Assembly: GCA_015179125.1 (NCBI GenBank)
Contig: WHVA01000282.1
Span: 62,001-126,000 of the forward strand
Source: Gautieria morchelliformis
Lineage: Eukaryota > Basidiomycota > Agaricomycetes > Gomphales > Gomphaceae
DNA: 64,000 nt
Direction: 5' to 3'
Made by a program: the position numbers and the translations under genes. Below, one piece after another: positions 1 through 10,610 of the stretch. Each line of letters opens with the position of its first letter. The first letter of the stretch is position 1. Under the pieces are notes generated by a model. That model saw nothing but the letters and a program-made list of their open reading frames with translations. It was not told the origin of the DNA and did no database searches.

Positions 1-1732
1 GTAATGTGAGCGCTGACACTGCTGAGTCGTAATATTGAGTCAAGGTAGGTGTAGGTGATGGATTTTGTGATGAGGAGGAAGAAGACCTGGCAGTAGGTGA
101 CAGGTCAACAGAAGACAATTGCGCTGCAGCAGCCCGTGCACGGCGCCGGCCGCCTTCAGTTAGTAAACCGTTCTCGGCCTCAACTTCCCAGGCTTCCTTC
201 AAAGGTTCTGCCTGCTGAGAGTCAGGAATGGTTTGGGCTTTCCTTGACCGACCTTTTTCAGCAATGATCTCCCAGGGCTCTTTCTTGATCCGACTCCCTA
301 GGATGACACGCACGCCGTCTTCAATCTCTTCCCCTTCCCAAGAGATTGGGCGACCTGGAAAGATCTCACCAACCTTCTCAGTCACTTTTGTCTTCCCAAG
401 ATCCAAAAGTTCTAGAGTGGCGAATCCTTTCACGGCAGCGAATGAATCGTTTGTTAAATTAGTACCTTCAAGTATCACCTGCTTCAGCTTGCTTAACTGC
501 GACAGCGCATGCACCAGATTCTTTGCCATCCCAAGTGGATTATTCCCCAGGTCACATTTTGACAGATCTGGGGGAAGGTCTTTCACTGGAACATTGTTGG
601 CCACCAGTTTATTGCCCGAGGCTAAAAGCTGACGAAGACTGGGGAGCGGTTTAGAGGCGCGCTCAATGGTGGCAGGTGCGAAGAAGGAACTGGCTGAATT
701 TGAAGATGATGATGAAGATGCAACGACGCTTAGTGGTAAAGTGGTGAGCTGGTTTGAGGAGACATCTAGTGTTGTAAGCATGGGAAGCGTTGCAATGTCC
801 GTGGGGAGAGACGTCAGCTGGTTCGATGATAGATCTAAGACGACGAGGTTCACGAGGTCTCCCAATGTATCTGGGAGTATCGTCAATCGGTTGTTACGCA
901 GCTAAAGGGATGTAAGTGGGTAATCGGTTTAATCTCGGGCGAGCTACGTACGTCAAGGGTCTTCAAAGAACCAAACAGTGAAATTTCTGGCTGGATTTCG
1001 ACAATGACGTTGTCACGCAATTTGAGTGCTGTTAGATCTACAGCTTCGAACCATGCAGTTTGAGCACGTTCTTTCGTTTTCCCTGCACGTAGTTCGTCCT
1101 CTGTCTCTTTGGGAGCAAGATTTAGTGGTTTTGGTGTAACACCTAGATGTATCTCGAAGAGGGCGGTGGGGGGAGAAGAAAGAGAACGAGAAGAAAGATT
1201 TAGATTTCCTGTGAAAGGCATGAGACACGCGTGTTATGTTAAAGTGCATGCGCTGACCTGAAGACCGAGCACGTTCAATGCTATCACTTATACTCCACCG
1301 GCTCAGCTCCACCTCATCCACCTGCACTTCTCGGGGTATGTCCTCTGCTAAGGGTTCATGTTTTAGCGTCTTCGAACCTGACTGAGCCCTTTTCGCCTGC
1401 GCACGCTTGAGGGCAATGGCCTCACGAATGCTGAGAGGCGATTTTGGGTCTGGCTGAGGCGAAGGCGGACGAACTGGCACACGCCCGGGTGACTTCGATC
1501 GACTTGATGAACCTATAACTCTTGGAGGTGCTAGAGTGGCTGTCCCGCGTGTGGAGGTGGTCCGGGTTCTGGCAGTCGCAGGATTCACAGAAGAAGATCC
1601 GCGCGTTGAAGTGGTTCTCGTTCTGGGACCCTGAGCGGGTGTCTGGGACGCGCCTCCACGCGTGGAGGTGGTCTTGGTACGTGGCGTCGTCGGTGTCGAC
1701 GACGGTACAACTGGCTTGCGGGGCGTAGACAT
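1..1732 (-). CDS. Leucine-rich repeat protein, 3' part outside window
   Basis: The gene reads right to left and is cut by the left window edge. The N-terminal ~160 residues are basic, Ser/Thr/Pro-rich and disordered, with three copies of a nonapeptide of the form RT(K/R)TTSTRG. After an intron near 1200-1245 comes a segment with LTALKLRDN, and after a second intron (about 905-948) typical LRRs follow, such as LRNNRLTILPDTLGDL and LDLSSNQLTSLPTDI. This repeat type (LxxLxLSxNxLxxLP) is shared by SHOC-2 and LRRC40-like scaffold proteins; the exact orthologue is not clear. I chose the Met at 1732 (MSTPRKP); an in-frame Met lies five codons upstream. Function is inferred only as a protein-interaction scaffold. 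Confidence 0.75.
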
Positions 1733-2181
1733 GCCTGACAGGGTCAAGAGTTCGAAGCCGCTTTGTTTGAAAGGTGCGGAGTTCGAATTAACTTTGAAGC
1801 TGACCGGGAGAATGGCTCATGTCTTGGCGGAGACAATATATTTTCCAACCTCTCAATGTGAATTTTCCAGTACAGTTAGTCGCACGCTGACAAAAAAAAA
1901 GATATCCCCTTGCTCTGCAAGGGCTCTGCAACTGGTAAATCGTGGGAAGCTGCGGGCGCCAGCTCTGTGGGTACCGGCCCTGGGTCCTCCATTCCGGCAA
2001 CAGCGAGATTATGGAACTATGATGGCCGTATACCAGCCTACTGCCACCTCCCCGGACCTAAGTAAATAGGTGCACTTCCATGAAATAGGTATTCAAACAG
2101 CCGATCAGAGTCGTTAAGCAGAACAACTACATTTGAATGCATCCTGACTAACTGGGATAGAACATGCGACCGACCGCTATC
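1733..2181. other. Intergenic, no gene seen
   Basis: Lies between the start of the LRR gene and the 3' end of the first terpene synthase. It contains an A-run near 1891 but no recognisable coding exon or RNA gene; the short open frames here match nothing I know. Confidence 0.5.
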
Positions 2182-3359
2182 TCAGTCTACTAATGCGGCA
2201 TTCGGTGACTGCTTGGGCGGGAGAAGCTTCACCAATAGATGTGCCTTGACCTCTTGGCCTCTGTTGCCAAAATAGCGCTGTGTCAATAAAATCCATTCCA
2301 GGTTGCCAGAGATCCAGCTTTCCAGACCGCGCGTGTACGCCGCAACCTGGCTATCGATCTCCGGTCCATACGAGGGGAGCCTGGCTTTGTGCTCGCAATA
2401 GCTTTCAATGGCTTCAATGCACATGTTTCCAGCATGATCAACGGCGGCCTGAAGATCCATGTCGTAATGTTTCATTATGACGGTAACAAGGTTGTGAGTG
2501 ATACCACGAGATTGATCGACATTGTACGAATATATGTCCTGAAACACATATTAATCAGTTGCCTCAAAGGAACACAAGAATAGAAACTGACATTTAACCA
2601 GGAGGCAAAACTGTTAACGCAATCCTTCATTGACTCTAGGCTAGGATTCTCGATAACATAGTCGGGAAGCTCCATGTCGAAACAATATTCAATGAGGTCG
2701 AAACACTGCTTGCAAGCACTAGTGTCTTGACGACGTTTTATGAAGTCCGCCAGAGAGGGTATCTCTGGGCCCGAGATGCGATCCTTGACCTCTTGGTTAA
2801 GGGCAATAAAGCAAAGCTCAAAATTATGGACAAGTCGAGCCTGGACTCCAGGCCCTGCTTTTGAGATGAATCGAGTCCAGTAGCTATTTCGTTGCGAGTC
2901 AGCCTCATTTCTGACAGTCAAGAAGACACCTACTCTCGAGACAATCTACTAACATCGGGCTCTTCGTCTGGCTGCTCCTTTCCTCCTGCGTGAGTGGGTT
3001 TGTAGAACTGGGGAAAGGTATGAGCATTCATGATATGTAACATCGGCCAGGATCTCAGTCTCGCCAGCCCTTAGCTCCTCAGACAAGTCGTCGAGGAGCC
3101 ACCAGACATTGAACATATCGCAAACGACACGAAACCGGTCATCGCTGCTTGTAGCAGAACGCTGCCAACTGGCCAGCCTTCATCTCGTGTAGACGGCGAC
3201 GCATGTCCCCGGTAAACACACGACACCCTCCTTTGATCCAGTTTCTGAATCAGCGGCGAGCGCATCTCCATTTTTATGATAAGCAAGCTTGAATGGGCAG
3301 TGAGATGTGATATCGGGAATTCGCAAAATAGTTGGGTCCGAGGGAGGAGAGGGATCCAT
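2182..3359 (-). pseudogene. Sesquiterpene synthase, frame disrupted (copy 1)
   Basis: Family: class I fungal terpene cyclases that ionise farnesyl diphosphate with Mg2+. Visible landmarks are an N-terminal SHCPFKLAYHKNGD, the Mg-binding Asp motif WWLLDDLSEEL (~3070-3100) and the NSE triad region DIYSYNVDQSRG at the start of the last exon (~2535). The final exon ends at 2182. Compared base by base with the neighbouring copy at 5206-6406, the first exon has about three disruptions: a missing base near 3226, a shift near 3148 and a 4-base length difference near 3035. No GT-AG intron of realistic length rescues them. Middle and last exons look intact. It is either a recent pseudogene or carries assembly errors. 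Start Met at 3359 (MDPSPPSD) aligns with the start region of copy 2. Confidence 0.8.
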
Positions 3360-4378
3360 GAATAGGGAATGGACTAAAAGCACTGCTGGGTGGTACACTG
3401 CTCTTTTATAGTATTTCCTGAACTTCCTCAAAAAGCCGGCGTTCACATCGGACTCGGTAAAACAGACGTACTGGGGTGGCGCTCACACAATGGAAACGAA
3501 GAGCTTTATGCCAGCAAGACTGCTGTCCCAGAGGCGTTCCTGATGCAACAGAGTTCTCTCAAGGTTCTTTGGTCTCAGAGACGGTCTATGATCTTAGACT
3601 TTCGAATTGGCACACTGTGGACGAAATTAGTCAAACCCTGATTTACCTTTCCAGTGCCTGAGTCAGGTGATTGGGCCGTGTCAGGCGAACATTGCCCTTG
3701 TCAACGCTTGGCAATATGCGGACACTTGTCGATATATTACGTAAATGAACTTGGTTAGGGTCACCCTTCTGAACCATAGGCGCAATGTTTGGACCTTCGA
3801 AGTTCAATATATAGCAGTGCAGATGGAAGTCCATGTCACGAGGCAGCCCCTCCTGCCGATGGTATTCGAGCCTACGTTCTATGTGGCCGGCACTCAGCGG
3901 TAATAATTCCAAGCTAACTCTCACCTAACACCTACAGGCCTTGCAGTGCTTCAATCAAAGATTGGCCGAATAGGGAAAGGCAGATCGCCATAAGAGGCGT
4001 TTTACATAACGCCAATAATCAATTACATAATCGCCCATTCAGCGTATCAGTAGAACTTCATGCATCCCACCACTCTGGAGAGCGAAGACACCGCGTCATC
4101 TTCGCCGCAGGAACGTACTTGGAAGGCCGGCTCTACTAGGAGAGGTACATACCCAGCTGAAGCCTGAGGCCGAGGCTCTAAGCTTGGTGAATGAATGATG
4201 ATTGGAAACTCTTATTGTTTGCTACTAAGAAAAGGGGCGTCGAATTGAGACCTTGTGGACCGATACTGTAATTTCACTGATTCGATCGACACGCTGCATC
4301 ATGCAGGCCGGCCCTTCCCACTTCTCTTCATCCAATCCCAAAACTGAGGCCATCTCCATTACCAAGTTCATCAAAACC
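3360..4378. other. Intergenic, upstream of terpene synthase copy 1
   Basis: No convincing gene. A 93-codon open frame on the minus strand (3643-3924) has no family features I recognise. The right part runs into the duplicated block starting at 4379. Confidence 0.45.
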
Positions 4379-4716
4379 CGTACATCCAGAACCACCTTGC
4401 ATCGCTCACCAGAAAGACCTCCTACGCAATTCCTACGCAAGAATCCGATGAATCAAAAGGATTGATCTATCTAAAAAAGAATCGGCAGCATAAAAAAATA
4501 CCCAACTCAAATCAACCCCAAGACCATTACTGTAGCAATGTCACGTCCAGAACCACCTTACCAGCTGTCGATGCTCGCTGACCAGACTGACAGGCCTCCT
4601 ACGCAATTCTACACAAGCATCTGATGACTTAGAAAGAATGGCCGAATATCTGAAAGAATTGGCAGCAAAAAAAATCACTAAGCTCTAATCAAGGTCAAGA
4701 CAATTACTGTAACATG
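4379..4716. repeat. Diverged tandem duplication, two ~165-175 bp units
   Basis: Unit 1 (about 4379-4540) and unit 2 (about 4541-4716) share, in the same order, CCAGAACCACCTT, CCTCCTACGCAATTC, a GAATYGGCAGCA segment, an A-run, and AAGAC(C/A)ATTACTGTA. They differ by many substitutions and small indels. The block lies between the two terpene synthase copies and is not coding. Confidence 0.7.
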
Positions 4717-5205
4717 ACAAAGCCAAGAATTAAAATGAACCGGCCCGGAGCGCCAACTAAACAAAGATCGTTGAGAATCACTGATTCCAGTCCGAACCAA
4801 GGGTTTAATATGTATTGGCACCCAAGATCAGTGTGCGTTCATATCCAGCTATACCTGATGAGTGGACTCTGCTAAAAGGCAAACTCACCACAACCACGAC
4901 ACCGTTCCGGAATCATGAGATCACTCTCTCCATAACCCTCAATCTTCGTCAAATTACAAAACAGATCATAGAGCTCACGCCTCACGATCCACTAAGCAAT
5001 GCCGTCCTGTTTACCTAGAACACCCCGTCGCCCTCCACGGCTGCCTTGAAACTTGAAGCCTTGGTTGGGAAAAAAAAAATTTCTACTTTTCTCCGTTCAT
5101 AATCGGTCTAGGTACATCAGCGAGATATTATATGATGTAATAGTTGAAGATACTATCCGAATCAGCTACTTGCATTCGGGATCGATGACTGTCAACGGTG
5201 GTAAT
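4717..5205. other. Intergenic, 3' of terpene synthase copy 2
   Basis: AT-rich stretch with no recognisable gene. It contains an A-run near 5072-5080. Confidence 0.45.
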
Positions 5206-6406
5206 CTATGCCCGACTCGGAGGTGTATACATCCTGCCGGTGTGTGCTGGTAACTGGTTGGGCGAGAGGAGGCCCACCCGTAGATTTTTCTTGATCTCCT
5301 GGCCTCTGTTACCAAAGTAGCGGTGTGTCAGGAAGCTCCATTCCAGATTGCCGGATATCCAGCTTTCCAGGCCGCGCGTGTACGCCGCAACCTGGCTATC
5401 TATCTCCGGACCGTACGAGGGGAGCCTGGCCTTGTACTCGCAATAGCCTTTAATGGCTTCAATGCACATATTCCCAGCATGATCGAAGGCGCCCTGAACA
5501 TCCAAGTCGCGATTCCGCATGATGACGGTGATGATGTTGTGCGTATCGCCACGAGACTGTTCGACGTTGTATGAATATATGTCCTGAATATATATCAAGT
5601 AAGTTTCTGTCTATGCACAGTAGAATGGACACCAACGTTTGACCAGCCGACACAGTCATTGGCGCAATCTTTCATTGCCTCTAGGATGGGGTTCTCCATA
5701 ACACCGTCTGGAAGGTCTATGTCGAGAGAATATTCAATGAGGTCGAAGAAGGGCTTGCAACCGCTGCTCAGTCGACGGCATCTAACGTAGTTTTCCAGAG
5801 AGAGGTTCTCCCGGGAGGCGCGCTCCTTGGCCTGTTGGTTGATGGAAACAAGGTAGAGCTCTAAACTATTGGCAAATCGTGTTTGACATCCCGGCCCTGC
5901 CTTGGAAATGAAGCGAGTGCAAAAGCTATGTACAAGTTGCAGTGAGTCGCGTGCCCGATATGACCATAAAGATACTCACTCTCGCATCAGCCTACTAAGG
6001 TCGGGCTCTTCATCAGGCTGCTCTTTTCCTCCTGTGTGAGTAGGTCGATAGAACTTGGGGAATGATATGGCGTTCATGACGAGGTCGGCGAGAATTCAGT
6101 GTCCTTGGTCATCAGCGCGTCCGACAAATCGTCGAGGAGCCAGGTGACATTCATGAAATCCCAGATAACTCGGAAATGATGGTCGTCGCATTCATTGTAG
6201 CAGTATGCAGCCAACTTTCCGGCATTCAACTCTTGTAGGTGACGACGCATGTCCGCAGAAAACACACGACATCCGTCTTCGAACCACTTCTGTGAAGCAG
6301 CCGCGAGGCTATCTCCGTTTTTATGATGGACGGGTTTGAATGGGCAGTGAGATATGAGGTCGGGAAGCCGCACCATGGCTGCATCTGAGGGAGAATAGGA
6401 ACTCAT
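5206..6406 (-). CDS. Sesquiterpene synthase with one frameshift (copy 2)
   Basis: Three-exon terpene cyclase acting on farnesyl diphosphate. Exon 1 starts at 6406 (MSSYSPSDAAM), shows SHCPFKPVHHKNGD and the Asp-rich metal site WLLDDLSDAL. Exon 2 carries FISKAGPGCQTRF and a DLIEYSLDIDLPD segment. Exon 3 begins with the NSE motif DIYSYNVEQSRGDTHN and ends at 5206. Introns lie near 5980-5925 and 5645-5585. Near 6096 the frame shifts: the reading frame after TKDTE continues only one base out of phase, and copy 1 has one more base at the same place. With that base the conserved segment ILADLVMNA reads through. Everything else looks functional, so this may be a sequencing error or an early-stage pseudogene. 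The group resembles basidiomycete protoilludene-type synthases; the product cannot be read from sequence. Confidence 0.8.
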
Positions 6407-7649
6407 GGAGTGAGGGCGAAACTGACAACATTGGACCTGCCTGGTCACCTAACTTTTATACTTCGCTCCTAGATGAGTGACGCCTTCACGAGGGGGTGAA
6501 TGACACGATATTAGACCAGCAACACTATATTGAATGAGACTGTTTCGAACCATGTGGACTCACACTGCCACTCCAATGATGATACAAGTGACACATTGCC
6601 ATGTTGCGATAGTTTTTTGCCACGAATGAATGCCGTTATAAGGGTCTCAGCTGTCTTGATCAGTAGAGTTGTATTGTTCTTTCTGATGTGCCACCTGGTG
6701 TAAAGTCGAGAGCGGAAGTTACAAAAGTAGCTCTTGCCGAGTTTGGAAACTTAGGAAAGAAACCAGGTTGGTTGTGATCATAAGACTAAGGAGACGTCTA
6801 TTTGTGGTGGCTAAATTTCAGTTAGCGAAGATCAGTATACAGGAAAGCCACTTTCATACCAGATCTAGTGTAGTAGATATACGCGGGATCAAGTTTCATA
6901 TCTGTTAGCCCAGGGGCATGAGCATATTTCGCAGGGACTCTGTTAAACGCCTTGAAGATCTGGGATTGATTGCCATGCGAGAAAAATGCGTGACCGCCAG
7001 GTCAATCAAGGACAAGACAAGGGGCAGCGTCGTCTGTTCCACATGCTAACTTGCAGCAATTCGATGTGTAGAATCGAATGGCTACCTGAATGCTTGGCAT
7101 TCCTGCTAATATTTCTCACACGCTCCGACAAAAGTCTACCTTGATAACCGTAATAGGCGATGACTGGGGGAACAACGTCAGTACAGAAGCTTCTGATCAT
7201 TTCTCACCATCATTGGAGCAGCCACAGCAAGTAGTTAACGATCCGCAGCGAAAAGTACTTGGCGTTTCGACCAACTAGCTTGCAAAATAGATAAATAGAA
7301 GGTACTCATGGCAGAAAGTGCTAAACAAATAATAAAAATGAATAAAATTTCCGTCTCACCCAGGTCTAAAAACTGCTCACCATGGGTATGGACTCTCAGG
7401 CTAGTATTCTACATCCATCCAACTGGATGGATCCTACCTATTCGGAACCAAGTGCATCGCGTATGCTCAACCCATCCTCTCCGCCGTGGGCGGAATTTCA
7501 GGCTGGACTGGGAGGGTTGCACATCGGGGCACATACCGCAAAATTTGAACTTGATCTGGTCGCGTGTGGTGCTCGTGAAGAGCCACGATCATAGATGATG
7601 GATGTCACACAGCGCCATCTGCCAGTGGGGGATAGAATTGATGTAACAC
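6407..7649. other. Gene-poor interval
   Basis: Upstream region of terpene synthase copy 2. I find no recognisable gene on either strand; the longest open frames are under 130 codons and lack family features. Confidence 0.45.
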
Positions 7650-7717
7650 ATGCAGTGTCCGCTCACTGATGGTCATATAAAAACTTTTGTGTGACCATCA
7701 GTGAGCGGACACCGCAT
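7650..7717. repeat. Hairpin, 21-bp perfect arms in 26-bp near-perfect arms
   Basis: Arms 7655-7675 and 7692-7712 are exact reverse complements (TGTCCGCTCACTGATGGTCA core). With one mismatch they extend to 7650-7675 and 7692-7717. The loop is 16 bases and A/T-rich. It does not follow a gene, so it is unlikely to be a terminator. It may be a tiny palindromic element or the source of a small hairpin RNA. Confidence 0.85.
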
Positions 7718-8018
7718 AAAACTAGGGCAACTTATATGTGGAATATTTCCAAGACGACAGTCGCCCTGAGCCTTGAGATAACTATGTCCACCGGGTACGT
7801 CGGAAGCTGAAAATTTCCCTTTCACCCAGGGAGGTGAGGAAGATTGAAGAAGCTGATGCTTGGTCGTACGGTGTCACAGGCTCACGGCCCAAGGGTGAGT
7901 AGTTCTTATACTGGGATACCTTCCTCCCCTCCTTGTTCATCGGGGTAGCAATCACTTAGATAAACGCTGTGTGCAGAGCACTCGGGCGTCACTGGGAGTC
8001 TTACCATGAGCTGTTGTT

Positions 8019-8727
8019 AGAGCAAACTGTAAGCTGTATGGCCACATCGGTGATGTTTCCAAATTATAGTGCTGTTGTACGGTACCGGGCTTTCATTCCA
8101 TTCACCGCATGCCCGCTGAGTTATTATGTTCGGAACTTCGGGTCCATCTCCGGGTACCGCTTTTCAACGCTTCAACTTTCAAGCTTCAAGGCTTGCGTCC
8201 GGGACCTGTACGTAGTGTTCCTCGATCACCGCAGGATTTTAGCACCCCCGCCTCCCGATGCACGGGAGTGGGCACCAGATTTTCAGTGCCATTATATTGC
8301 CGTCCATATCCGCCGGTTACTATACCTTGTTTCTGACCGGTTATCGTTGGCTGGATCGAGTTGGGCTGGGAGTCGAGCGATGTTGTTCAACCTGGATAAA
8401 TCGCGGCGCGATTGCCAGATTTCGCACGGTATCCTGCCAATTTAGGCAAGTCTTTTATGTAGAGCAGACCGTAAGCTGTAGGCATAGCCACATCGGTGAT
8501 GTTTCCTAACTATTGGGCTGTTGTACGGTACCGGGCTTTCATTGCATTCACCCCATACCTGCTGTTATTATGTTCGGACCTTCGAGTCCATCTCCGACTC
8601 AAGTAGCAAACTCCGTGTACGAGAAGGTGCCTCAACTTTCAAGGCTTACGTAGTGACTAACTTCGATCACCGCGGGATTTTAGCACCCCTGCCTCCCGGT
8701 GCACGGGAGTGGGCACCAAATTTTCAG
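8019..8727. repeat. Direct duplication of a ~267 bp non-coding block
   Basis: Copy 1 (8019-8286) and copy 2 (8461-8727) are collinear. Shared stretches include CCACATCGGTGATGTTTCC, GTTGTACGGTACCGGGCTTT, TTATTATGTTCGGA and TGCACGGGAGTGGGCACCA. They are separated by 174 bases and differ by substitutions and small deletions. No common open frame survives in both copies, so this looks like an old tandem duplication or remains of a transposon. Confidence 0.8.
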
Positions 8728-9102
8728 ATCCGGTGGTCAATGTCATACACACACCGGGTCGATGTGGTTGCGCTACCGTTCCTGTAAGACTGTGAAATAA
8801 CAGTCGTGGTTATAAAATTAGTACCGTATGCACATGCAGCGAGTGACGAGAAAGACGCTTGGTCAAATATGTACGACCCGCTTCAAGGCTATAATGCTGT
8901 GAAATGAATTGGGTAACTCCTCACCATTGATTTATCGATCCACTGTTGCTTGCTGCTTCACAGAGGCAATGCCGTGGTTACAATCTCTGAGTTCGAGTGC
9001 ATAGATCCGGCTGGGTCAGGAGTATACGTACTAACTTTAGCATACCCTATACATATGTACGGGAATGAGCTTTACATACCTGTCTAGGACTCAAGCAATT
9101 TA
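8728..9102. other. Intergenic, no gene seen
   Basis: Stretch 3' of the JmjC gene with no recognisable coding exon or RNA gene. Confidence 0.45.
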
Positions 9103-10610
9103 TTAGAACCACATGGACACTGAGAAACTAACGTCCTCGCTTCGCATCGCATGCCACCATCCGGGTGGAATGTAAAGCAAGTCTCCAGGCTGAAGTACCG
9201 CACAAAAGGCGCTAGGGCGTACAAATTCTTCAAACAGAGGAAAAGGTGTGGCATCGAGTGTTGCTGGTGTGAAAACGTCGACGCGAGACGTGTTACTTAA
9301 TGACGGCGTTGTCTGCTGGATAACTTCCTTGTCAGAAGGAAGTGTAGGAGTACTGCGTGTCGTGTTTGGCGCGTTCGGGTGCGAAAAAGGATACATCTCA
9401 TGATCGAATTGAGGGGGGGCAAGCCACACAGTCTTGCGACCGACAACCTGTGCTACATAACAACAAATTTCAGTGCAATCAGATCACAATTGTTATAGAA
9501 TGCCTACCATAGCAATTGAAGTATGGGTCCTATCCGAACCAAAGTCGGTCTCTTAATAGGTTTTACATAGGAAAGGGTAAGGTAGAGGCATACTGTATGA
9601 GCAGGTGACAATGTACCCATAGGCCCCAACCATGCGTTGATAACCAACTTCCCGTCATTACCTGGAGGATGGTACATAGGGAACGTAGACGGTGGCAGTG
9701 GTGAAGAATATACGTAATCCGGGACTACTATGTCAGAGCGGAGAGCAGGAAACTGTGTGAGAAGGGTATGCTGAGCCAGATACAGAGCTTCCTTTCCAAT
9801 ACCCGCAACATCGAACTGGGAACCATATTCGCTCCCATTTTTCTTCTCGTTGTGTGGGTCAGTAGTCACTCCGATGCCCCGGAGGAAGACCTCCCAGGGG
9901 AGAATTTTCTGTTTCCAATCATCCGTTCGATAATCAGAGCCGACTTCGACAGGTACTACTCGTCCTCTCCCAGAAACGCGCAACAGGTATGCGGGAGAAT
10001 TCCATGGGTGGTTTGTCAGCGCAGGCCAGTCGTTGATGAAACCAGATAAAATGAAAGGCAGGGCGGAATTGCGCCGGAATGTTGAGACCGAGGGCGGAGG
10101 GATACGGGGGACAATATTGGATGCCAGACACCCAACATCAACGGAAGGTAGACTAACTTCGGGCGTTAAGGCAATATGTCGAGGACAATCCCTCATGGGA
10201 AGGTATTCAGCTTGGATAACTTCAATTGTGTCTAGAATGAGGTCCAGTAAACCTTCCCCTGGGGCGCCAACTATGATGATCGCCATGTCTAAGCGAGTAA
10301 CTGCGCGTTCCCATTTGTCTTCCGTGGCATCACTCACATCAGGATCTCGTAATTCGAGGAGGGAATGGAGAAGACGACATTCGGCATAAAGACGCCTTGA
10401 GTGCAATGACACGGACCGAACTGAGGTGGATTCTAACTTGACGATATCCTCAGAAATAGACTCCAGGTGTTCTAGCATGCGTTGGGCTTCGGATAGACCG
10501 ACAGAGGGATCCGACGCCTGACGCAGCTGATCCATAATTTCAGGGCCGCAAGCAATCAAGTCTATCAAAAACGGTACATTATGCCTCCTGGAAGCAAATA
10601 TGTAACTCAC
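9103..10610 (-). CDS. JmjC-domain (JMJD5/KDM8-like) 2-oxoglutarate dioxygenase
   Basis: Fe(II)/2-oxoglutarate dioxygenase. The large 5' exon (10610 to about 9595) has a helical N-terminal region followed by FILSGFINDWPAL, the usual entry to a JmjC/cupin-8 fold, and ends in SPAHT. A short exon reads DPYFNCYA and the last exon begins QVVGRKTVWLAPP, giving the HxD iron site (His-Thr-Asp) across an intron. The distal iron His is in GDLLYIPPGWWHAM, and the protein ends with SFSVSMWF at 9103. This arrangement matches JMJD5/KDM8 proteins, which hydroxylate arginine; histone demethylation is disputed for the family. The start is uncertain: Met 10610 is open, but an upstream exon beginning at 10767 could be spliced on by a 49-base intron. 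Confidence 0.8.

Noticed and set aside
3005-3042. Short GT...AG stretch in terpene synthase copy 1 that could be called an intron
   Set aside because: It would be only about 35 bases, and the sequence inside it codes for the conserved MNA...FPQFYKPTH segment seen in copy 2, so it is exon.
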